Assembly: GCA_026002025.1 (NCBI GenBank)
Contig: BOAU01000023.1
Coordinates: forward strand, 1 to 26,054
Direction: 5' to 3'
Length of the DNA: 26,054 nucleotides
DNA from: Spirochaetia bacterium
GTDB lineage: Bacteria; Spirochaetota; Spirochaetia; Treponematales; Breznakiellaceae
This document shows, one piece after another, positions 21,674 through 26,054 of this stretch. The notes under the pieces are model-generated. The model was not told where the DNA came from and searched no databases. It saw only the letters and a list, made by a program, of their open reading frames with translations. Position numbers and translations under genes: made by a program. Numbering within the stretch: position 1 is the first letter of the stretch; each line of letters opens with the position of its first letter.

Positions 21674-21795
21674 TAGAGTTGTTCGGAAACTTCAGTTTCC
21701 GAACAACTTCCGCTAAAAAACGCAGTTTTGCAAGGCTTTAGCCTGAAAAACTGCAAGACTTGTGAGACAACCAACCGGGTTGTCGAACAAGTCTA
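21674..21795. repeat. MITE-like element with three hairpins, bounded by TA
   Basis: Three consecutive inverted repeats. Hairpin 1: perfect 13-bp arms 21678-21690 and 21695-21707 (GTTGTTCGGAAAC, loop TTCA). Hairpin 2: GCAGTTTT (21722-21729) with AAAACTGC (21747-21754) and inner AGGC/GCCT. Hairpin 3: AGACTTGT (21756-21763) with ACAAGTCT (21787-21794) and inner GACAACC/GGTTGTC. The outer ends are imperfect inverted repeats of each other (TAGAGTTGTTCG against TAGACTTGTTCG) and both finish in TA, the insertion target of Tc1/IS630-type MITEs. It has no coding capacity and sits right upstream of the marR promoter. On the minus strand hairpin 2 is followed by a T-run, so it could terminate antisense transcription. 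Confidence 0.65.
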
Positions 21796-21802
21796 ATAAA
21801 CA

Positions 21803-21831
21803 TAGACAAAAATGTTTAGTTGCTATATAAT
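21803..21831 (+). promoter_or_regulatory. marR promoter with embedded operator
   Basis: TAGACA (21803-21808), 17-bp spacer, TATAAT (21826-21831). The spacer contains TGTTTAGTTGCTATA (21813-21827), repeated identically in the exporter promoter at 22355-22369. The motif is a quasi-palindrome (TTTAG-TTG-CTATA). Likely MarR autorepression site. Confidence 0.75.
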
Positions 21832-21850
21832 ATCCCAATGGAGATGTTAT

Positions 21851-22300
21851 ATGGATAAAGAATTGGCGCTTGCCATTGGGGAAAAAATAAATAAAGCCGC
21901 CGGTATACTGAATAGCGAAAAGAAGGTTGCGCGGGATTATGGCATTGGTTTTCCGTTAAACCATGCGGAAGTCCAACTGTTAGATATAATCAATGGCCAC
22001 CCCGATGAAAACACCAGTCAATTGGCTGTGCGTATCGGTATAACCAAGGGAGCTATCGCTCAAATTACCAGGAAATTATTGGAAAAAGACCTGATAGCAC
22101 GTTTTCACATGCCGGAAAACAACAAAGAAGTGTATTTTGAACTGACAAAGTTAGGGAAAAAAGCAGTTTCCGGCCATTGGAAACACCACGAACGGTTAAA
22201 TGCCGGACTTATGCGCTATTTTGAAACCCTAAGCGAAAAAGATATAAAGACCATATTTTCTTTTCTTGACACAGTAATAAAAGGAAATATGCCCGATTAA
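21851..22300 (+). CDS. MarR-family transcriptional regulator
   Basis: A 149-residue MarR-type regulator. The winged helix-turn-helix includes NHAEVQLLDIINGHPDENTS, QLAVRIGITKGAIAQITRKL, EKDLIARFHMPENNKEVYFE (wing) and LTKLGKKAV. The N- and C-terminal helices form the dimer interface. ATG 21851 is chosen over an earlier in-frame ATG (21812) because that one lies upstream of the -10 box; GGAGA sits 6 nt before 21851. It precedes an ABC exporter whose promoter carries the same 15-bp motif as its own, so it probably represses both. This is the common arrangement for drug- or peptide-responsive exporters. The inducing ligand is unknown. Confidence 0.93.
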   Translation: MDKELALAIGEKINKAAGILNSEKKVARDYGIGFPLNHAEVQLLDIINGHPDENTSQLAVRIGITKGAIAQITRKLLEKDLIARFHMPENNKEVYFELTKLGKKAVSGHWKHHERLNAGLMRYFETLSEKDIKTIFSFLDTVIKGNMPD

Positions 22301-22323
22301 GTGAAAAAAACAAAAAAAATTAT

Positions 22324-22340
22324 TGTTTAGACGCTAAATC
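22324..22340. promoter_or_regulatory. Third MarR-type operator, most symmetrical
   Basis: TTTAG (22326-22330), ACG, CTAAA (22334-22338): a perfect 5-bp dyad of the same TTTAG-N3-CTAAA form as the two promoter-embedded sites, just upstream of the exporter -35 box. Confidence 0.55.
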
Positions 22341-22342
22341 TA

Positions 22343-22371
22343 TTGACATTTTATTGTTTAGTTGCTATACT
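22343..22371 (+). promoter_or_regulatory. ABC exporter promoter with embedded operator
   Basis: TTGACA (22343-22348), 17-bp spacer, TATACT (22366-22371), near consensus. The spacer holds TGTTTAGTTGCTATA (22355-22369), identical to the motif in the marR promoter. A second dyad lies directly upstream. Confidence 0.8.
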
Positions 22372-22407
22372 ATACTTATAAACTCTATTGAAGGAAGGAT
22401 TGAAGTA

Positions 22408-23190
22408 ATGGAAAAGCCAAGCGGCAGCGCCGGACGGTCCTCCGGGCCGATTATACAACTGGACAGCCTTACCAAGACATTTGACGGGTATCACGCGGTC
22501 AACAATGTGTCATTGGAGGTTAAGAGGGGTGAGATATTCGGCTTTGTCGGCCTGAACGGAGCCGGGAAATCAACCACAATCCACATGATGCTGTCGCTCT
22601 TAAAACCCAGCTCAGGCAGCGTCTATCTACTGGGGAAAAAGGTGACCCTCGGAAGTTACGGGCTATGGGAAAAGGTTGGTTTTTTGGAGCAGGCAAGCTA
22701 TTATCCCGCTCTTACGGTGGAAGAAAATCTGGACATTGCCCGCCGTATGCAGAAACTAAGCGGCAAGCAGTGTGTTGCTGAAATTATACAAAAGCTGGGG
22801 CTCGTACCTCACAAAAACAAAAAAGCAAAGCATCTATCCCTCGGAAACAAACAGCGCCTGGGTTTGGCAAAGGCTATGATTCATAACCCTGAAATTTTGA
22901 TTTTAGACGAACCTATCAACGGGCTTGACCCCGCCGGGGTTGCGGAAATCAGGGATATGCTTTTGGACTTATCAAAAAATCATGGCGTCACGGTGTTTCT
23001 TTCCAGCCATCTTCTTGAGGAACTTGCGAAACTGGCCGACACCATCGGCATCATTCATGAGGGAAGGTTAATTCAAAATATTGAAATGGCAACGTTAGAA
23101 CGATCCTTGAAGAAGGAAATGAAGATGGTTACGGAGAGTTTGGAAGGCTATTTTTTACGGACAATTCAAAGCACAGGGGGGACAAACTGA
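22408..23190 (+). CDS. ABC exporter ATP-binding protein (CcmA/BcrA type)
   Basis: A 260-residue ATPase for a two-component ABC exporter. Walker A is GLNGAGKST (48-56), the signature is LSLGNKQR (a variant of LSGGQ), Walker B is ILILDEPINGLDPAG, and the switch is LSSHLLEEL. The C-terminal tail after residue 220 is typical of BcrA/NatA-type exporters of lipids, antibiotics or ions. ATG 22408 is used because AGGAAGGA precedes it and an earlier in-frame ATG at 22354 lies inside the promoter. The following permease starts by overlap with its stop (TGATG). Regulation by the upstream MarR protein is likely from shared operator motifs. Substrate unknown. Confidence 0.93.
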   Translation: MEKPSGSAGRSSGPIIQLDSLTKTFDGYHAVNNVSLEVKRGEIFGFVGLNGAGKSTTIHMMLSLLKPSSGSVYLLGKKVTLGSYGLWEKVGFLEQASYYPALTVEENLDIARRMQKLSGKQCVAEIIQKLGLVPHKNKKAKHLSLGNKQRLGLAKAMIHNPEILILDEPINGLDPAGVAEIRDMLLDLSKNHGVTVFLSSHLLEELAKLADTIGIIHEGRLIQNIEMATLERSLKKEMKMVTESLEGYFLRTIQSTGGTN

Positions 23191-23897
23191 TGAATATAGC
23201 ATCTTTCGTTTACGGTGAAATTCGTAAAGCTTATAAGACAAGCGTCTTTTGGGTTGTAACCATCGCGTTTACTATTCTACCAGGCATCTCCCTTCTCAAA
23301 TATTTTAACGCCGCAAACGTAAGTTGGGACTTGTATTTGGCGGATATTCTAACAAGCTTCACTGCGCTATTGGTGATCGGGTTTGCCTTCACTACCTGTT
23401 GGGTTTTCGGGCGGGAGTATACGGATAAAACGATAAACGATTTACTGGTAAAGCCGGTATCCAAGCTCTCTATAGCGGTATCCAAATTCATGGTGATTTT
23501 GCTATGGAACAGCCTTTTGACGGTTATTATGTTTACCATCGTAGTTTTGATTGGCGTTTATGTCGGTCTCATTGGAGGAAATGCCGCCCTCATCCTGCAT
23601 TATTTCCTTAAGTTTATGGCAACAGCATTGCTCACCATGTTTGTCAGTACCGTAAGTTCATTTATGGCTAATGTTGCCAGGGGATATCTGGCTCCAATCG
23701 GCCTAATTTTCCTTATTGTGATCATCATCAATATCGTTGAAAACCTCGGACTTAATGCATATATCCCCTGGACAATACCGGCTCTGCTCATATCCGAGGG
23801 GGGTCTTGGCCCAATCAGCATTTTGATACTCGTAATGACCGGAATAGCAGGGTTTGTTGGAACAGTTGCATGGTGGAGATATGCGGAACAGGAATGA
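23190..23897 (+). CDS. ABC-2 type exporter permease
   Basis: A 235-residue membrane permease with about six hydrophobic spans. The first (about residues 18-35) is followed by the ABC-2 landmark VFGREYTDKTINDLLVKPVS near residues 71-90, which joins span 2 to span 3. Further spans are around 95-120, 130-160, 170-190 and 210-228. It pairs with the preceding ATPase, overlapping its stop by 1 nt, to form a homodimeric exporter. GGGGG before the start serves as ribosome binding site. Such exporters with a MarR gene often confer tolerance to peptides or small toxic compounds, but nothing here fixes the substrate. Confidence 0.9.
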   Translation: MNIASFVYGEIRKAYKTSVFWVVTIAFTILPGISLLKYFNAANVSWDLYLADILTSFTALLVIGFAFTTCWVFGREYTDKTINDLLVKPVSKLSIAVSKFMVILLWNSLLTVIMFTIVVLIGVYVGLIGGNAALILHYFLKFMATALLTMFVSTVSSFMANVARGYLAPIGLIFLIVIIINIVENLGLNAYIPWTIPALLISEGGLGPISILILVMTGIAGFVGTVAWWRYAEQE

Positions 23898-23914
23898 TCG
23901 GTGAGGTTATATTT

Positions 23915-24328
23915 ATGAAGAAGACTGTATTTATCGTATACGGGTTTGTGTTACTAACGGGCTTCTGTTTTGCCGATCCTATTGAAGGCTATTGGGTGAA
24001 CGTTGATGCGCAGACCGGCAAAACTATGGGATGGGAAATATATCGGGATGAGGGGACACTCTATGCTAAAGGCCGCGTCGGATCGGGAACTCCTCTGATT
24101 TTTGCTTTAACGAGGGATACTCAGCCGAGCGCAAAGCGCGAAGGTTCTCCTCCTGATAAACCCGGCCAATGGAGCGGCAGTACGATTATTCCCGATAACG
24201 GTATGTTATTCAAATGCAAGATGACCTATCATCCGGCGGACGGGAATAAGTACAAGGTTGAAACACTGGAAATGCGGGGGCAAATCGGTATCATGGGAAA
24301 CAGCCTGTTTTATAAGAGGAGCAGTTAA
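23915..24328 (+). CDS. Exported DUF2147-like protein
   Basis: A 137-residue exported protein. The signal peptide (about 1-19) ends CFA-DP. The mature start IEGYWVNVDAQTGKTMGWEI matches the opening of DUF2147 proteins (G-x-W-x-x-x-D-x-x-T-G-K), and the end (GIMGNSLFYKRS) is also like that family. DUF2147 proteins are small beta-rich envelope proteins of unknown role. ATG 23915 was chosen because a signal peptide begins there and GAGG is 8 nt upstream. An in-frame ATG at 23870 inside the permease gene would mask the signal. It is 17 bp downstream of the exporter permease and probably in that operon. Assignment to the family is moderate. Confidence 0.75.
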   Translation: MKKTVFIVYGFVLLTGFCFADPIEGYWVNVDAQTGKTMGWEIYRDEGTLYAKGRVGSGTPLIFALTRDTQPSAKREGSPPDKPGQWSGSTIIPDNGMLFKCKMTYHPADGNKYKVETLEMRGQIGIMGNSLFYKRSS

Positions 24329-24393
24329 TCGAGAATTGAAGGATTAGGGGACAAAGGCCTTGGGGTAAAATTGTAAAGGCTATTGTGCCATAA

Positions 24394-24431
24394 CAAACGC
24401 CGCCGCAGGGCTGGAATACCAGCCTTGTTTG
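24394..24431 (+). terminator. Hairpin after the exporter operon
   Basis: GGCTGG (24409-24414), loop AATA, CCAGCC (24419-24424), enclosed by a second pairing (CAAAC 24394-24398 with GTTTG 24427-24431). The stem is GC-rich but followed only by TTGTTTG, so it is a moderate terminator candidate for the 22408-24328 operon. Confidence 0.4.
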
Positions 24432-24460
24432 TGGTATGCTTGAATTATATGGAGGAAAAT

Positions 24461-24694
24461 ATGACCGGACGGCTTTTAACCCAGAGAGAAAAAGCGGACA
24501 TTATGATGAAGGCTATTGACCTTGACGATGCAGGCAAGAAAGACGAGGCAATGGCTCTTTTCAAGACACTCCCCATGCCCCCTTTTTTAGCCAAGGTTAT
24601 GAAGGAGAAGGTCGGGGTCAATTATTTGACAACGAGTGAATGGAATCTGGCGGAAGCGGAGGCAGCGTTTGGACAAGACTGGCTTAATCGATAA
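24461..24694 (+). CDS. Small helical protein of unknown function, first of an overlapping pair
   Basis: A 77-residue soluble protein. GGAGG 5 nt before ATG 24461 fixes the start. The sequence is largely helical and charged (TQREKADIMMKAIDLDDAGK, KKDEAMALFKTLPMPPFLAK) and ends in NLAEAEAAFGQDWLNR. I associate this pattern (K-A-D-I...P-M-P-P-(F/Y)-L-A-K...N-L-A-E-A-E-x-x-(F/Y)-G-x-D-W-L) with a recurrent small family in treponemes, but cannot verify it and know no function. Its end overlaps the start of the next gene by 26 bp, which argues they are a fixed, coupled unit. A small upstream gene overlapping a larger one resembles toxin-antitoxin organisation; that is only a structural analogy. Confidence 0.8.
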   Translation: MTGRLLTQREKADIMMKAIDLDDAGKKDEAMALFKTLPMPPFLAKVMKEKVGVNYLTTSEWNLAEAEAAFGQDWLNR

Positions 24695-25247
24695 GATAAA
24701 TGCCAGCGTCATGTACATTCGGACTTTAGTCCGCTACCAGGGACGGGAATGGCTGGACACCGAAGGCTTTGAAGGCGAGGGCAGGAAAAGTTATAGAAAA
24801 GGTCTTGCCTTTGGCATTGAGGCGTTTCGGGAAGTGCAAACGCTCTCCGCCGATAATTTGTATCTACTGTTTATAGCAGAGTATACGTTTCTTGTTCAGG
24901 AACTTGAATACTGCTCATCCGGCGATACAAAGGCTGCAATGAGCCTGAAAAAAGCCATTCAAGAGTTTGACGAGGCTTTTCTCGCTTTTGAAGTTCTGCA
25001 AAATAGTGAAATTTATATATCTGTTGAAAAGACTTATTCACATCGCACGGAATTCAGGTATAAAGGAATGCCCAAAGACGCGTTTCATGTTGCTTGCGCC
25101 GGACATACTGTCCGTATTGAAAATATTTTAAAGGCACCGGGTATTAATCTTGCTGAAAAGAGGCTGTTGGAACAACGTCATTCAAATATGGTAACCGCAC
25201 AGTCGGTATATTTGGAAAAACAAAAGAAAATATTTTTAAATAAATGA
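24669..25247 (+). CDS. Uncharacterised helical protein, second of an overlapping pair
   Basis: About 192 residues, no signal peptide or membrane span, mostly helical. Start is assigned to TTG 24669 because GGAGG (24658-24662) stands 6 nt before it, within the previous gene; this gives MDKTGLIDKINASVMYIRTL. The next ATG (24711) has no ribosome binding site and would drop 14 residues. Recognisable blocks are GFEGEGRKSYRKGLAFGIEA, EYTFLVQELEYCSS, RYKGMPKDAFHVACAGHTVR and NILKAPGINLAEKRLLEQRH. I recall similar proteins following the same small gene in treponemes, but no function is known to me. The C-terminal TGA overlaps the ATG of a further 50-codon ORF. Confidence 0.8.
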   Translation: MDKTGLIDKINASVMYIRTLVRYQGREWLDTEGFEGEGRKSYRKGLAFGIEAFREVQTLSADNLYLLFIAEYTFLVQELEYCSSGDTKAAMSLKKAIQEFDEAFLAFEVLQNSEIYISVEKTYSHRTEFRYKGMPKDAFHVACAGHTVRIENILKAPGINLAEKRLLEQRHSNMVTAQSVYLEKQKKIFLNK

Positions 25248-25399
25248 TGCCCGCCGCGACCAAGTGGGAGCGGCTACTTTGTCCCTACACGTTCACCTTT
25301 GACGAAGCGGACAAAGATATATACCTATTTCATAATGATACGGATTTTGAGCAAATAGAAAAAGGTAGCAAATTAAAAGTCTATAAATATAAATTGTAA
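25247..25399 (+). CDS. 50-residue ORF coupled to the preceding pair
   Basis: This short ORF starts at an ATG overlapping the stop of the preceding gene (TGATG) and has no ribosome binding site, so it would depend on coupling. The peptide (MPAATKWERLLCPYTFTFDE, then ADKDIYLFHNDTDFEQIEKG and SKLKVYKYKL) has a natural-looking composition and could be the C-terminal remnant of a decayed larger gene. I recognise no family. Alternatively it is chance. Confidence 0.4.
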   Translation: MPAATKWERLLCPYTFTFDEADKDIYLFHNDTDFEQIEKGSKLKVYKYKL

Positions 25400-25423
25400 G
25401 GCAAAAAACTGCAACATATGTTA

Positions 25424-25438
25424 AGCGGCTTGGCCGCT
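25424..25438. terminator. Hairpin between convergent genes
   Basis: AGCGGC (25424-25429), loop TTG, GCCGCT (25433-25438): a perfect 6-bp GC-rich stem. T-runs occur on both sides but about 14 bp or more away, so efficiency is uncertain. Position between convergent transcripts suits a bidirectional terminator. Confidence 0.45.
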
Positions 25439-25445
25439 AATACTT

Positions 25446-26054
25446 TCAATTTTTTAACAATTCAAACTTGTTCTTCTTAAATAACAAAATGCCGTCATCC
25501 CGCATACGGCAAAGTTCCGCCGAAATTGCACTCCGCTCAACCGACAAGTATGCCGCTAATTCTTCTCTGTTAAACGGAATCTCAAAAGAACGGCTATGTT
25601 CTTTTTTTGCCTGAGCGGATAAATAAGCAAGCAGTTTTTCACGGGTGCTGCGTCTGGATTGAAGATCATTTTTTGCTAATAGAATATTACTTTTTTCAGC
25701 AAGACTGCGGATAAGGTTTTTTATCATCTGTGTATGGCATGAACAAACCTTCGGGCAGGCAGCAATCAAGCGGTTATAATCAAGAAATAAAACCTCCGAC
25801 TTTTCCATTGCAATAACACTAACAGGAATATGTTTAATTCCGGCGCAAACAAAAGCAGCCCCGAACTGGTCGCCGCATTTAATCTGTTCCACAATTTGCC
25901 GGTTTCCCCAAAAATCATCCCGCAAAATATGTAAAGTGCCGGAGAGAACTATTCCCAAAGCGGTACACTCGTCTCCTTCCCGGTAAATATATGCTTCTTT
26001 TTCAAAAATTTTTCTGCACCCGCCAAGACAGATGGATAATTGGTCAGTGTCCGT
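25446..26054 (-). CDS. Crp/Fnr-family regulator, 5' end outside the window
   Basis: 202 residues are visible; the frame stays open to the window edge (first visible residues TDTDQLSICLGGCRKIFEKE), so a short N-terminal part is missing. The cyclic-nucleotide-binding-type beta-roll (AYIYREGDECTALGIVLSG, VEQIKCGDQFG, VSVIAMEKSEVLFLDYN) leads into a long dimer helix and a Crp helix-turn-helix (SFEIPFNREELAAYLSVERS, AISAELCRMRDDGIL). Cysteines cluster at C-x4-C in the N-terminal part and ACPKVCSCH in the middle, which might bind metal, Fe-S or heme, or be redox sensors; this is not settled by sequence. In clostridia and treponemes such regulators respond to redox or stress. It converges with the 24461-25399 genes. 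Confidence 0.9.
   Translation of the reverse strand, partial: TDTDQLSICLGGCRKIFEKEAYIYREGDECTALGIVLSGTLHILRDDFWGNRQIVEQIKCGDQFGAAFVCAGIKHIPVSVIAMEKSEVLFLDYNRLIAACPKVCSCHTQMIKNLIRSLAEKSNILLAKNDLQSRRSTREKLLAYLSAQAKKEHSRSFEIPFNREELAAYLSVERSAISAELCRMRDDGILLFKKNKFELLKN

Noticed and set aside
21674..21795. Serial hairpins considered as a CRISPR array
   Set aside because: The three inverted repeats differ from one another and there are no equal-length spacers or cas genes.

Overview
The window most likely comes from an anaerobic, host-associated spirochaete, probably a termite-gut type Treponema. This is inferred from gene content: a glycyl radical enzyme, LplB-type and ribose-type sugar importers, a short Moco gene set, and a small overlapping gene pair (24461-25247) that I associate with treponemes. 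No rRNA or marker gene in the window proves it.

Layout. 1-158: right end of an IS3-family element that has landed at about codon 11 of an LplC-type permease gene. Its partner lplB follows on the minus strand (174-1091). 1188-1268: first copy of an ~80-bp dispersed palindromic repeat. 1301-3290: moaC-moaA-MOSC operon for molybdenum cofactor. 3340-3858: exported protein of unknown function. 4102-8135: pstS-pstC-pstA-pstB-phoU phosphate operon behind a Pho-box-like site. The two halves of PstS are in circularly permuted order, and a second copy of the palindromic repeat sits between pstA and pstB, carrying a coupled 36-codon ORF. 8171-14363 (minus): six-gene operon with a ribose-type ABC importer (binding protein, ATPase, permease), a cytoplasmic esterase, a paralogous lipoprotein esterase and a YczE-like membrane protein, divergent from a LysR regulator (14498-15373).

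15401-20461 is the most interesting metabolic locus. A DeoR regulator and a short glycyl-radical activase are transcribed divergently from a ROK kinase and an 806-residue glycyl radical enzyme. The enzyme resembles E. coli YbiW/PflD, which are reported to open 1,5-anhydrohexitol 6-phosphates. The kinase could make the phosphorylated substrate, the lyase cleave it, the activase install the radical, and the DeoR protein sense the sugar phosphate. The downstream aldolase and hydroxyacetone reductase are not in the window. The activase lacks the iron-sulfur insertion usual for this clade.

20524-21544: a TetR regulator with a perfect palindromic operator over its own promoter, then an exported BOF-family protein. 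21674-21795: a TA-bounded, three-hairpin MITE-like element. 21851-24328: a MarR regulator, an ABC exporter (ATPase and permease) and a DUF2147-like exported protein, with a shared operator motif at the marR and exporter promoters. 24461-25399: small uncharacterised overlapping genes. 25446-26054: a Crp/Fnr regulator cut by the window edge.

A recurrent feature is that several genes (moaC, the LysR gene, the ROK gene, possibly tetR) have a -10 box about 7 nt before the start codon and no Shine-Dalgarno sequence, which suggests leaderless transcripts. No tRNA, rRNA or CRISPR array was recognised.
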